Source: Sphingomonas gilva | GTDB lineage: Bacteria; Pseudomonadota; Alphaproteobacteria; Sphingomonadales; Sphingomonadaceae | Length of the DNA: 64,000 nt | NCBI RefSeq assembly: GCF_003515075.1 | Contig: NZ_QWLV01000002.1 | Coordinates: forward strand, 1-64,000 | Direction: 5' to 3' | Shown here: in pieces, positions 1 to 7,636 of the stretch | Layout of the letters: every line of letters begins with the position of its first letter | How positions within the stretch are numbered: the first letter of the stretch is position 1 | Notes under the pieces: model-generated | Databases searched by the model: none | Seen by the model: the letters and a program-made list of their open reading frames with translations, nothing else | Told to the model about the DNA's origin: nothing | Made by a program: the position numbers and the translations under genes

Positions 1-343
1 TTAGAACAGGGTCGTGACGGAGCGGATTTTGGCGCCAGGCTAGGAGCAAGGAGGGAGCGATGCCGAAGCATCGTGACCGACGCGCGGCCGGGCCCCCGCA
101 AAGTAATACTTTGCGGGGAGCCCCGACGCCGCATGGCGCCAAAAGCCGCCCGCCGCCGGAGGCGGTCGCCCATGGAAGGCCACCGGATGTGCAGGTGGAA
201 CGATGCCCCGCATCGTTCCAGCCGTGTCCGGGGGACACGGCGGCCTGCACATCCGTCGCTTGCTTGCGCGTAGCGTCAGCTACGCGACTGCGCTGCGCTT
301 CTTGTCGGTGGCCTTCCATGGGCGATCACGATCCCTGTTCTAA
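1..343. repeat. Composite nested-palindrome element, non-coding
   Basis: No credible gene lies here. The stretch is bounded by near-inverted ends: TTAGAACAGGGTCGTGA at 1-17 and its complement, with one extra base, at 326-343. A second pair nests inside (22-37 with 134-149, one mismatch), and a perfect 19-bp pair encloses the right half (167-185 with 306-324). An 11-bp pair follows (185-195 with 244-254). Simple hairpins sit between these: 58-73 (6-bp stem), 94-118 (12-bp stem, 1-nt centre), 196-220 (11-bp stem, 3-nt loop), 222-240 (8-bp stem) and 268-285 (7-bp stem). Almost every base can pair. The element ends 13 bp past the stop of the neighbouring fusion-protein gene. Its left end coincides with the window edge, so it may extend further. 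Confidence 0.85.
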
Positions 344-356
344 CCGAGTTTGGAGC

Positions 357-1418
357 CTAGTTCCCTGCCTGCACTTGCGGCCGCGCCGGCTGCGCGTTCT
401 GCGCGCCCGCCAGGCGCACCCGCTGGCCGTCGGTCAGCTTGACCACGCCTTCGGTGACCACGCGCGTGCCGGGGCGCAGGCCGTCGGTCACCTCCACCAT
501 GCCGTTCTGGCGCAGCCCGGTTGCGACCTTGGTCCGCCGGGCGACGCCCTTGTCGAGCGTAAAGACGAAACTGTCCTGGCCTTCACCGACGATGGCGAGC
601 TCCGGCACCGCCGGCGAGGTGCGCGCGGCGGATTCGATGCCGACGGTCAGCAGCATGCCGGGCTTCAGCTTGCGATCAATGTTGGGCAGGATCGCGCGCA
701 CGGTGACCGCGCGGGTTTCGGGATTGAGCACGGGATCGATCGTGTCGATCGACCCCCGGAAGGGCTGTTCGGGATAGGCGGCCGAGCGCGCCTCGATCGG
801 CTGTCCGGGCGCGATCGCCGAGAGCAGGGTCTCGGGCACGGTGAAATCGAGCTTGATCCGCGAGATGTCGCTGATCGTCGCGATCTCCGTCCCCGCGCTC
901 ACCACCGCGCCCGCCGAGATGTTGCGAAGCGACGCATAGCCGCTGAAGGGCGCGCGAATGACCCGATCGCTGATCGAGGCGCGCGCTTCCGACGCCTGCG
1001 CACGCGCCTGGCCGGCGAGCGCGGTCTGCTGATCGACCGCGCTCGCGGTGGCGAAACCGCGGGCGCGCAACGCCTCCAGCCGATCGAGCTGCTTGTTCGC
1101 CTCGCGCGCCACGGCGCTCGCCTGGGCGAGCTGGGCGGTCTCCTGCCCCGTCGCCAGCGTGGCGATGGTCTGCCCGCGCGAGACATATTCACCGTCGCTG
1201 AAGTTCAAGCGGACGATGCGCTCGGTCACCGGCGCGGTGAGCGTCACCTGTTCGTTGGCGCGCGCCGTTCCGACCGCCTCGATCCGCTCGACGAAGCGGG
1301 TCGGCTGGACCGCGGCGGCGGTCACCAGCGGCGGCTCGCGACCGGCCTTGGTCTGGGCGTCCGAGTTGCCGCAAGCGGCAGTGGCGAGGGCGAGAGCGCC
1401 CAGAGCTAGGGTTCGCAT
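357..1418 (-). CDS. RND efflux periplasmic adaptor (membrane fusion lipoprotein)
   Basis: This 353-aa protein belongs to the HlyD/AcrA-type adaptors that link an inner-membrane RND pump to an outer-membrane channel. The start was placed at the ATG giving a lipoprotein signal, MRTLALGALALATAAC, with the lipidated Cys at residue 16; the frame is open further upstream but lacks signal character. The pattern that follows is a biotinyl-lipoyl-like half domain, an alanine/glutamine-rich helical hairpin (about residues 85-150), the second lipoyl half, and beta-barrel and membrane-proximal domains ending around residue 345. No pump or channel gene lies beside it in the window. The downstream side, where the pump would be expected, is occupied by the palindromic element, though a pump gene could lie beyond the window edge. 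It sits 46 bp behind tlyA and may be co-transcribed. Family certain, substrate unknown. Confidence 0.9.
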   Translation of the reverse strand: MRTLALGALALATAACGNSDAQTKAGREPPLVTAAAVQPTRFVERIEAVGTARANEQVTLTAPVTERIVRLNFSDGEYVSRGQTIATLATGQETAQLAQASAVAREANKQLDRLEALRARGFATASAVDQQTALAGQARAQASEARASISDRVIRAPFSGYASLRNISAGAVVSAGTEIATISDISRIKLDFTVPETLLSAIAPGQPIEARSAAYPEQPFRGSIDTIDPVLNPETRAVTVRAILPNIDRKLKPGMLLTVGIESAARTSPAVPELAIVGEGQDSFVFTLDKGVARRTKVATGLRQNGMVEVTDGLRPGTRVVTEGVVKLTDGQRVRLAGAQNAQPARPQVQAGN

Positions 1419-1464
1419 GGATAAGGTTGCCGCTACGGCGCGTGCGCCTTCTTGGCAAGCGGGG

Positions 1465-2208
1465 CTAGAATGCGGCGATCCGCGTCGCCGCGAGCAGGAA
1501 TTCAACATTACCCTCCGGTCCGGTAATCGGGCTGGGAACGACGCCCCCAACACGCCAGCCCCGAGACTGTATCCATTCAACCACTTGCTGAATGACGCGT
1601 TCATGAACGGCGGCGTCACGCACCACCCCGCCTTTGCCGACCTCATCGCGCCCCGCCTCGAACTGCGGTTTTATCAGCGCGATCAGCTGGCCGCCGGGTT
1701 TGACGAAATCGAGCGGCTTTTCAAGTACTTTCGCAAGCCCGATGAAGCTGGCGTCGCAGACGACCAGGTCGATCGGTTCCGGGATGTGCGCGGCGGTCAA
1801 GATGCGCGCGCTGGTTTTTTCATGGACGACGACGCGAGAATCCTGCCGCAGCTTCCAGGCGAGCTGGTTGGTGCCGCTGTCGACCGCATAGACGCGGGCC
1901 GCGCCTTTGGTCAGCAATACGTCGGTGAAGCCGCCGGTCGACGAGCCGACGTCGATCGCCACCGCGTCCGCGACGTCCCAGCCGAAATGGTCGAGCGCAT
2001 GGGCGAGCTTGATCCCGCCGCGCGACACCCAGGGGTGATCGCGCCCGCGCACATCGAGCGGCGCATCCGGCGAAAGCTGCTGCCCCGCCTTGTCGATCCG
2101 CCGGTCGCCCGAGAACACCAGCCCCGCCAGGATCAGCGCCTGCGCGCGCGCACGGCTTTCGACGAGCCCGCGATCGACGAGGAGTTGGTCGGCGCGGTGT
2201 TTAGGCAT
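1465..2208 (-). CDS. tlyA: TlyA family rRNA 2'-O-methyltransferase / hemolysin-like protein
   Basis: The 247-aa protein has an N-terminal S4 RNA-binding domain (about residues 3-60) followed by an FtsJ-like SAM methyltransferase domain. The SAM loop AIDVGSSTGGFTD starts near residue 83, and a VVCDASFI motif follows around residue 150. TlyA proteins 2'-O-methylate cytidines in 16S and/or 23S rRNA; some are annotated as hemolysins. The length fits the family. Its ATG lies 8 nt inside the end of the upstream vapC gene, so the two are probably translated together. No terminator is seen before the efflux adaptor gene downstream. Confidence 0.92.
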   Translation of the reverse strand: MPKHRADQLLVDRGLVESRARAQALILAGLVFSGDRRIDKAGQQLSPDAPLDVRGRDHPWVSRGGIKLAHALDHFGWDVADAVAIDVGSSTGGFTDVLLTKGAARVYAVDSGTNQLAWKLRQDSRVVVHEKTSARILTAAHIPEPIDLVVCDASFIGLAKVLEKPLDFVKPGGQLIALIKPQFEAGRDEVGKGGVVRDAAVHERVIQQVVEWIQSRGWRVGGVVPSPITGPEGNVEFLLAATRIAAF

Positions 2209-2605
2209 GGAAGGGATTCACGATGCGCAAACGGCCGTCGATGACGAGGCCGTGCTGCATGTCTTCCGAATAGAGGATGTCGCAATCCGCCATGAAAGCC
2301 GCGGCGACGATCATGCCATCATAAACGGACAGCCGCTTCTCGTCGGCGATCATCAGACCCAACCGATGCAGGTCGGTGTCGAGCGGCAAAATGGGATGGC
2401 ACAGTCCGGTGACAATGGAGAGCGCTTCGCCGATCCGGTCAAACCCCATACCGAGCTTGCGGCGCGCCACCGATGCAAACTCGTTGAGGCATTGTACGCT
2501 TATAGCGCCACCTTCCTCGAGAATGGCTTGAGCGCGCAGTGAACGCGGATCGGCGAAGGCATAGCCATAAAGCAGCACATTGCTGTCGAAGAAGGCCCGC
2601 CTCAA
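2201..2605 (-). CDS. vapC: VapC-like PIN-domain ribonuclease toxin
   Basis: This 134-aa PIN-domain protein would act as a Mg-dependent endoribonuclease. The expected acidic residues are visible: Asp7 in FFDSN, Glu42 in NEFAS, Asp96 in VYDGMIVAAA and Asp115 in SEDM. It overlaps the upstream AbrB-type antitoxin gene by 4 nt (2602-2605) and the downstream tlyA start by 8 nt, giving a tightly packed three-gene string. The AbrB partner makes this a VapBC-type toxin-antitoxin module. The cellular RNA target cannot be told from sequence. Confidence 0.92.
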   Translation of the reverse strand: MRRAFFDSNVLLYGYAFADPRSLRAQAILEEGGAISVQCLNEFASVARRKLGMGFDRIGEALSIVTGLCHPILPLDTDLHRLGLMIADEKRLSVYDGMIVAAAFMADCDILYSEDMQHGLVIDGRLRIVNPFHA

Positions 2606-2835
2606 CGCGCGTTCGCTTCATCGCGATCGAACTTGTAGTCCTTGGGGAAGGGTACGGCGAGCTTGCGCATGCGCTGGATCAGCGCCTTGCGGCGCTGCTG
2701 TTCGGTAATGATCGCCACAGCGCCCGAATCCAGCGCTTGCAAGTCGACATCGTCCCCTTCCTTCAATCCCAGTTCCCGCACGACATCGGCGGGAATGCGG
2801 ACGGCCAAACTATTGCCCCAGCGTGCGACGATCAT
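2602..2835 (-). CDS. vapB: VapB-like AbrB/MazE-fold antitoxin
   Basis: A 77-aa antitoxin. The N-terminal swapped-hairpin AbrB DNA-binding domain (about residues 1-48: MIVARWGNSLAVRIP, then GLKEGDDVDL) is followed by a charged C-terminal tail ending FDRDEANAR that would wrap the toxin. The start was chosen at the ATG with GGAGGAC five bases upstream, not the longer frame beginning inside the operator. A perfect dyad (2851-2874) just upstream of the ribosome-binding site is the likely autoregulatory site. The gene overlaps vapC by 4 nt. Confidence 0.92.
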   Translation of the reverse strand: MIVARWGNSLAVRIPADVVRELGLKEGDDVDLQALDSGAVAIITEQQRRKALIQRMRKLAVPFPKDYKFDRDEANAR

Positions 2836-2850
2836 GTTTTGTCCTCCATG

Positions 2851-2874
2851 GATATACATTCGCAAATGTATATC
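2851..2874 (-). promoter_or_regulatory. VapBC operator/promoter, perfect inverted repeat
   Basis: Two 10-bp arms, GATATACATT and AATGTATATC, flank a 4-bp centre in the immediate upstream region of vapB. The arms contain a TATACAT-like -10 element, so bound VapBC complex would cover the promoter. AbrB-type antitoxins typically bind such dyads cooperatively with the toxin. Binding here is inferred. Confidence 0.75.
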
Positions 2875-2942
2875 CTGCGCAAGTGGGAAGCAACGGTCTT
2901 CCGCTTGGCGCTCGACTGCCTCAAATCGTCGCGAGCCTATTG

Positions 2943-2959
2943 CCTACTAACTTAGTAGG
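2943..2959. promoter_or_regulatory. Perfect short palindrome between vapB and the hydrolase gene
   Basis: CCTACTAA and TTAGTAGG surround a single C. It lies in the AT-richer divergent region between vapB and the alpha/beta hydrolase, about 90 bp upstream of the latter's ATG. It has no T-tract, so an operator is more likely than a terminator. The binding protein is unknown. Confidence 0.4.
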
Positions 2960-3051
2960 AATTATGTAGGCGACAGGCGGGGATCGGTCGCGCGGGTCAG
3001 CTCCCCATTGCCGCGCGGCCGGTCTTCGGCTCCCATCCAACGGAGATCGAC

Positions 3052-3720
3052 ATGGCTCGCACCGACCATCCCGACGGCATCGAACCGGTGATCCTGACCG
3101 TGCCCGGCCTCAACGGCTCCGGTCCTTCGCACTGGCAGACATTATGGGAACAGTCGCGCCCGGACACGAGCCGGGTCGAGCTCGGCATGTGGGCGACGCC
3201 GCATCGCAACGCCTGGGTGACCAAGCTCGACCAGGCGATCCGCCAGGCGCGCTGGCCGGTGGTGCTGGCGGCGCACAGCCTGGGCTGCCTCGCGGTCGCC
3301 TGGTGGGCCGAGCTTTCGGGGCAGCCCTATGGCTGGCCGGTGGCGGGCGCGCTGCTGGTCGCGCCGGCCGATGTCGATCGCGAAACCGCCCCGGATTCGC
3401 TGAAGGCGTTCGCGCCCTCGCCGACGACCATCCTCCCCTTCCCCTCGATCCTGGTGGCGAGCAGCGACGATCCGTGGATCGAGATCGGCCACGCCCGCAA
3501 CCTCGCCAGCGCCTGGGGCAGCCATTTCGTCGACGCCGGCCCGCAGGGACATCTGAACGCCGCGAGCGGCATCGGCTGGTGGGAGGAAGGCCAGAAGCTG
3601 CTCGACCGCGTGATCCTGGCCTCGACCGCCGCCAAGGGCCGCCCCCGCCCGGTGAGCGAGGCGCGCACCATCCTGGCGATCAGCGGGACCGACGCGGCGA
3701 CGGAGCATTATCTGGGATAG
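3052..3720 (+). CDS. RBBP9/YdeN-type alpha/beta serine hydrolase
   Basis: The 222-aa protein opens with a first beta strand VILTVPGLNGSGPSHWQ, the hallmark of the RBBP9/YdeN family of small serine hydrolases. The nucleophile is Ser76 in AAHSLGC, the acid probably lies in ASSDDPW, and the histidine is in GPQGHLNA. These proteins hydrolyse small esters; natural substrates are mostly unknown. There is no signal peptide. GGAG lies upstream of the ATG. The C-terminal extension after about residue 185 is polar and not needed for the fold. It stands between two toxin-antitoxin pairs with no evident functional link to them. Confidence 0.88.
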   Translation: MARTDHPDGIEPVILTVPGLNGSGPSHWQTLWEQSRPDTSRVELGMWATPHRNAWVTKLDQAIRQARWPVVLAAHSLGCLAVAWWAELSGQPYGWPVAGALLVAPADVDRETAPDSLKAFAPSPTTILPFPSILVASSDDPWIEIGHARNLASAWGSHFVDAGPQGHLNAASGIGWWEEGQKLLDRVILASTAAKGRPRPVSEARTILAISGTDAATEHYLG

Positions 3721-3757
3721 CTTGCGGCCAGACCGGTAGCGCGCTACCTTTCCGCCG

Positions 3758-3985
3758 ATGAATGATCTGAGTCCCAAGCGCACCGACAAGTTTCGTGCAT
3801 ATCGCGCGCGCAAGCGGGCCCAGGGGTTACGCGAAATTCGGCTGTGGGTTCCCGATTTCCGAAATCCGGAGGTACGGGCGCGCATCGAGCGCGAAGCGGA
3901 GGCGATCAGAAACTCAGCCGGCGAGAAGGAAGCCCTCCGCTGGATCGAGGCGGTCGCTGCGGATAGTTGGAAGGATATTGATTGA
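3758..3985 (+). CDS. MazE-like antitoxin (DUF3018 type)
   Basis: A 75-aa basic, helical protein with the DUF3018 pattern: a KFRAYRARKRAQGLREIRLWVPD ribbon-helix-helix-like N-terminus (residues 11-33) and an acidic C-terminus (WIEAVAADSWKDID). Small proteins of this kind are encoded directly before MazF/PemK toxins. Its TGA overlaps the TTG start of the toxin, coupling the two. I assign the antitoxin role from family resemblance plus position. Confidence 0.85.
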   Translation: MNDLSPKRTDKFRAYRARKRAQGLREIRLWVPDFRNPEVRARIEREAEAIRNSAGEKEALRWIEAVAADSWKDID

Positions 3986-4308
3986 AGCGCGGCGATTTGG
4001 TCACCGTCGCGATGCATGGAACCTATGGCAAGCCGCGCCCGGCCGTCATCGTGCAATCAAATTTCCTGGATCACCTGGAAAGTGTCCTTGTCTGCCCGTT
4101 GACCAGCGATATCCAACCGCCCGCCGTCTATCGCATCGATCTTTTGCCGGACCAGAACAACGGCCTCCGCAAGCCGTCTCAGATTATGGTCGATAAGCTC
4201 TCGGCAGTGCCGCGCGACAAGGTCGATGAACATATAGGCGCACTCGATCCAGCGATCTTCGAAAAGCTGAACGGAGCACTTGCGGCGATCACGGGTCTGC
4301 TCGACTGA
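3982..4308 (+). CDS. MazF/PemK family mRNA interferase toxin
   Basis: A 108-aa MazF-fold protein. It shows the conserved start KRGDLVTVAMHGTYGKPRPAVIVQ, the strand SVLVCPLTSD, and the RKPSQIMVDKLSAVPRDKV segment in the position of the conserved catalytic/RNA-binding loop. MazF toxins cleave single-stranded mRNA at short motifs. The only start that fits is a TTG overlapping the antitoxin stop codon by 4 nt, which should keep toxin synthesis low and dependent on antitoxin translation. The C-terminus is complete. Confidence 0.9.
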   Translation: MKRGDLVTVAMHGTYGKPRPAVIVQSNFLDHLESVLVCPLTSDIQPPAVYRIDLLPDQNNGLRKPSQIMVDKLSAVPRDKVDEHIGALDPAIFEKLNGALAAITGLLD

Positions 4309-4314
4309 TCCCGC

Positions 4315-6237
4315 CTAAGCCCGCGCCTCCACCACGCCGCCAGAATTGTGGCGGAGCGCCTTCAACACCGTATCGACGATGTGCTGGGCGTTCAGTCCGG
4401 CCTCGTCATATTGCAGCTCGGGCTTGTCCTGGTCCTGGAAGGTGTCGGGCAGGCGCATGGTGCGCAGCTTGAGGCCCGCGTCGATCAGGCCCTCGTCGCT
4501 GGCGTAGGTCAGGACATGCGCGCCGAGGCCGCCGATCGCGCCCTCCTCGATCGTCACGCACACCTCGTGCGTCGCGAGCAGCCTGCGGATCAGCGCCTCG
4601 TCCAGCGGCTTGGCGAAGCGGAGATCGGCGACGGTGGTGGAGAGGCCCCGGGCGTCGAGCGCGTCGGCGGCCTTGAGCGCTTCGCCGAGCCGGGTGCCGA
4701 GCGAGAGGATCGCGACCTTGTGGCCTTCGCGGACGACGCGGCCCTTGCCGATCTCCAGCACCTGCGGAACCTCCGGCAGCGGCACGCCGACGCCGTTGCC
4801 GCGCGGATAGCGCACCGCGATCGGGCCGGCGTCATGTTCGGCGCAGGTCTTGACCATGTGCACCAGTTCCGCCTCGTCGGCGGCCGCCATCACGACGAAG
4901 TTGGGCAGGGTCGCGAGATAGGTGACGTCGAACGATCCGGCATGGGTGGCGCCGTCGGCGCCGACCAGCCCGGCGCGGTCGATGGCGAAGCGCACCGGCA
5001 GGTTCTGGATCGCGACGTCGTGCACCACCTGATCATAGGCGCGCTGGAGGAAGGTCGAGTAGATCGCGCAGAAGGGCCGCATCCCCTGCGCGGCGAGGCC
5101 CGCGGCGAAGGTGACGGCGTGCTGCTCGGCGATGCCGACATCGAAGGCGCGATCCGGATGCGCCTTCGCGAACTTGTCGACGCCGGTGCCCGAGGGCATC
5201 GCCGCGGTGATCGCGCAGATGCGATCGTCGGTCTCGGCGAGCTTCGCCAGCGTCTCGCCGAAGACGTTCTGATAGGCGGGCGGCCCCGGCGGCGCCTTGG
5301 CCTGCGCGCCGGTGATCACGTCGAACTTCTGCACGCCGTGATATTTGTCGGCCGACGCCTCGGCGGGGGCATAGCCCTTGCCCTTCTTGGTCACGACATG
5401 GACCAGGATCGGTCCCTGCTCGCTGTCGCGGACATTCTCCAGCACCGGGATCAGGTGATCGAGATTGTGGCCGTCGATCGGGCCGACATAGTAGAAGCCG
5501 AGCTCCTCGAACAGCGTGCCGCCGGTCACCCAGCCGCGGGTGAACTCCTCGGCCTTCTCCGCGGCGTTGTGGACGCGGCGCGACAGCCGCCGGGTGATCT
5601 TCTTGGCGAAGCTCCTGAGCCCCAGATATTCCGAGCTGGACACCATCCGCGCGAGATAGGCCGACAGCCCGCCGACCGGCGGCGCGATCGACATGTCGTT
5701 GTCGTTGAGGATGACGATCAGCCGGTTGCCCGCGGCTTCCGCGTTGTTCATCGCCTCATAGGCCATGCCGGCGGACATCGCGCCGTCGCCGATCACCGCG
5801 ATCGCCTTGCCGGGCGTGCCAGCCAGCTTGTTGGCGACGGCGAAGCCCAAAGCGGCGGAGATCGAGGTCGAGCTGTGCGCCGCGCCGAAGGGATCGTACT
5901 CGCTCTCGCTGCGCTTGGTGAAGCCCGACAGGCCGCCGCCCATGCGCAGCGTTCGGATGCGGTCGCGGCGGCCGGTCAGGATCTTGTGCGGATAGCATTG
6001 GTGGCCGACGTCCCACACCAGCCGGTCGCGCGGGGTGTCAAAGACGTAATGGATCGCCGTGGTCAGCTCGACCACGCCGAGCCCGGAGCCGAGATGCCCG
6101 CCGGTGACGCCGACCGCGGCGATCACCTCCGCGCGCAATTCGTCGGCGAGCTGGCGGAGCTGTTCGGGCTTCAGGCGGCGCAGGTCGACGGGGGTGGCGA
6201 CCGTGTCGAGCAGCGGCGTCGATGGACTATCTGACAT
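4315..6237 (-). CDS. dxs: 1-deoxy-D-xylulose-5-phosphate synthase
   Basis: This 640-aa thiamine-diphosphate enzyme condenses pyruvate with glyceraldehyde-3-phosphate to give DXP, the first step of the MEP isoprenoid pathway. It has full length for the family. Visible marks include [14 protein letters not shown], the TPP-binding segment [17 protein letters not shown] with NDNDMSI, the central transketolase domain (about residues 320-480, including [11 protein letters not shown]) and the C-terminal domain. The ATG follows MSDSPS and gives the normal N-terminus. It ends only 7 bp from the convergent mazF gene. Confidence 0.97.
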   Translation of the reverse strand: MSDSPSTPLLDTVATPVDLRRLKPEQLRQLADELRAEVIAAVGVTGGHLGSGLGVVELTTAIHYVFDTPRDRLVWDVGHQCYPHKILTGRRDRIRTLRMGGGLSGFTKRSESEYDPFGAAHSSTSISAALGFAVANKLAGTPGKAIAVIGDGAMSAGMAYEAMNNAEAAGNRLIVILNDNDMSIAPPVGGLSAYLARMVSSSEYLGLRSFAKKITRRLSRRVHNAAEKAEEFTRGWVTGGTLFEELGFYYVGPIDGHNLDHLIPVLENVRDSEQGPILVHVVTKKGKGYAPAEASADKYHGVQKFDVITGAQAKAPPGPPAYQNVFGETLAKLAETDDRICAITAAMPSGTGVDKFAKAHPDRAFDVGIAEQHAVTFAAGLAAQGMRPFCAIYSTFLQRAYDQVVHDVAIQNLPVRFAIDRAGLVGADGATHAGSFDVTYLATLPNFVVMAAADEAELVHMVKTCAEHDAGPIAVRYPRGNGVGVPLPEVPQVLEIGKGRVVREGHKVAILSLGTRLGEALKAADALDARGLSTTVADLRFAKPLDEALIRRLLATHEVCVTIEEGAIGGLGAHVLTYASDEGLIDAGLKLRTMRLPDTFQDQDKPELQYDEAGLNAQHIVDTVLKALRHNSGGVVEARA

Positions 6238-6310
6238 TGCCGATATTTAGCCCAGCCGAGAACCGGTGTCGATTGGCACCGGCGGCCGCCCGCCTCCCGG
6301 CCGGGAATGG

Positions 6311-6454
6311 CGCAAGTTGACGATTTTGAGAGGGCCGCGCCGGCGGCGGCGGGCAGCGCCGACACGCGGCTCGCAAGTTGACACATTCGAGGGTTTTGCC
6401 CCTCAAGCGCATGTTCTTCCCCGCCACGGAGCGGCGCGAGTTGACCCATTTGAG
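6311..6454. repeat. Three tandem-spaced 20-nt repeats in a 393-bp gene-free gap
   Basis: The gap between dxs and the zur-like gene (6238-6630) holds no plausible gene. It carries three related 20-mers at 6311-6330, 6372-6391 and 6435-6454, spaced 61 and 63 bp apart. The shared core is CGCRAGTTGAC followed by ATT and GAG. Each contains TTGAC, the -35 consensus. The third copy runs into TTTGAGAAATTTGAGGCTCAAA, which contains further inverted pieces. They could be repeated binding sites or repeated promoters; nothing decides which. Confidence 0.6.
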
Positions 6455-6557
6455 AAATTTGAGGCTCAAACCGATGCGCCCGCCATTCCGCCGCCGCCCC
6501 AAGGACAGGCGCATTGCCAGGAAGGTTCTGGAACGAATCACCCGAGTTTTCCGCATG

Positions 6558-6589
6558 CCTACATGATAACCTATATGGTTAGGTGTAGG
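6558..6589. promoter_or_regulatory. Dyad downstream of the zur-like gene
   Basis: Outer arms CCTACA and TGTAGG enclose inner arms TAACC and GGTTA around a TATAT centre. It sits 42 bp past the stop of the Fur-family gene. A run of A on the + strand (6596-6602) would be T on the + strand's complement but on the wrong side for a clean terminator of that gene. It may be an operator or a weak bidirectional terminator. Confidence 0.35.
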
Positions 6590-6630
6590 AAAGCGAAAAA
6601 AGCCTTGGAGTTCGTCCTTTCAGATCGCGA

Positions 6631-7113
6631 TCAGCCGGCCGCCTGATCGTCCTCGCAATCGGCGCATTTGCCGCGCACCTCGATCACCGGGCGGACGGGC
6701 GCGAAGCCGGTCGCCTTGGCGGCCGAGCGAACCGTCTTGGTGATGCTATCATCGTCGAGATGCGTCGTCTGCCCGCACGAATCGCACACCAGGAAGATGC
6801 AGTCGTGCAGGCAATCGGGATGCGCGTTGGCGATGTAGGCGTTCGAGCTTTCGACCCGCCGCGCGAGGTTGGCGCCGACGAACAGATCGAGGATGCGATA
6901 GACGGTGTTGGGCGCGATCCGCCGCCCCGCCGCCTTGGATACGCCATCGGCGATGTCATAGGCGCTCGCCGGCTTGTCGAACTTCGCCAGCACGTCGAAG
7001 ATCTGCGCGCGCAGATCGGTCCATTGCTCGCCCGCCTGCTCGAGCGTCGCCTGCGCGGCGCGCGACAGATCGGCGCCGTGATGCTCGTGATGGGTATGTG
7101 CGGAGGCGGCCAT
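6631..7113 (-). CDS. zur: Fur-family metal regulator, probably Zur
   Basis: A 160-aa Fur-superfamily repressor. After a His-rich leader (HTHHEHHGAD, residues 5-14) comes the winged helix with SKAAGRRIAPNTVYRILDLFV (about 58-78), then the dimerisation domain. Structural-zinc cysteines lie in CDSCGQ and at the C-terminus in GKCADCEDD; HPDCLHDC adds ligand candidates. Overall it resembles Zur more than Fur. The neighbouring MerC-like membrane gene, 41 bp downstream of a dyad-containing promoter and transcribed in the same direction ahead of it, supports a zinc or soft-metal role. Zur versus another Fur paralogue cannot be proved by eye. Confidence 0.8.
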   Translation of the reverse strand: MAASAHTHHEHHGADLSRAAQATLEQAGEQWTDLRAQIFDVLAKFDKPASAYDIADGVSKAAGRRIAPNTVYRILDLFVGANLARRVESSNAYIANAHPDCLHDCIFLVCDSCGQTTHLDDDSITKTVRSAAKATGFAPVRPVIEVRGKCADCEDDQAAG

Positions 7114-7154
7114 GGAGGAAATCTAGGCGCGCGGAACGCGCGCGGCAAGCGGCG

Positions 7155-7523
7155 TCAGATGACCGCGCGGCGGTTGAGATCGTGCCCCAGCGCGAGCAGG
7201 CCGACGCCGATCAAGGTGGCCAGGATCTCGCCCTCGCCGTGCGGCAGCGTCAGCGCGCCGGCCATCACGCCGAGCCCGAGCGAACCGATCGCCGGCGGCA
7301 TCATATAGCCGTGGGTGAAGATGCCCCGCCCCATCGCGACGATGCCGAAGACGAGCGCCAGCGCCAGCCCGCCCTCATGGATCAGCGGGCTCGACAATAT
7401 GCCCCCCAATGCCGAGGCGACGCCGAGCAGCACCGCCGTCGCCAGGCAATGCGCCAGGCAAATGCCCGAAAGGCCGATCGCCCACCGGTCAAGGCTGCGG
7501 AAGAGGGATTCGCTGTGCGCCAT
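7155..7523 (-). CDS. MerC-domain inner-membrane protein
   Basis: A 122-aa protein of four predicted membrane spans. The first contains GICLAHCLATAVLL, the paired-Cys motif (CxxxxC-like, here C..HC) of MerC mercury importers; later helices include LALALVFGIVAMGRG and EILATLIGVGLLALGHD. In sphingomonads MerC-domain proteins often sit beside Fur-family regulators rather than in mer operons, and no merA, merR or merP is present here. I therefore infer a housekeeping metal role rather than mercury resistance. The ATG at 7523 is preferred over a GTG three codons upstream. Confidence 0.8.
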   Translation of the reverse strand: MAHSESLFRSLDRWAIGLSGICLAHCLATAVLLGVASALGGILSSPLIHEGGLALALVFGIVAMGRGIFTHGYMMPPAIGSLGLGVMAGALTLPHGEGEILATLIGVGLLALGHDLNRRAVI

Positions 7524-7550
7524 GGCTGGCACGGATATGCCACCAATGAT

Positions 7551-7568
7551 GTGAGGTTACAATATCAC
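7551..7568 (-). promoter_or_regulatory. Candidate Zur operator upstream of merC-like gene
   Basis: GTGAGGTTACAATATCAC is an imperfect 18-bp dyad (GTGA/TCAC ends, 6 of 9 positions symmetric) lying 28-45 bp upstream of the MerC start. Its spacing and A/T-rich centre resemble Fur-superfamily boxes. The link to the adjacent regulator is inferred. Confidence 0.4.
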
Positions 7569-7636
7569 ATGAACAAATTTTCGCGCTGAGCGGGCGGTCT
7601 TGTCGCGGCGTGCCCGCGGCGGCATAGCGCGGCGTC

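Noticed and set aside
1-343. A transposase gene within the palindromic element
   Set aside because: Open frames here are short or run through into the neighbouring antisense; none shows transposase motifs.
4348-6234. A 628-codon open frame antisense to dxs
   Set aside because: It is a frame shadow of a conserved gene with the usual compositional bias and no start signal.
7155-7523. Mercury resistance
   Set aside because: MerC alone, with no merA, merR, merP or merT, does not support a mer operon.
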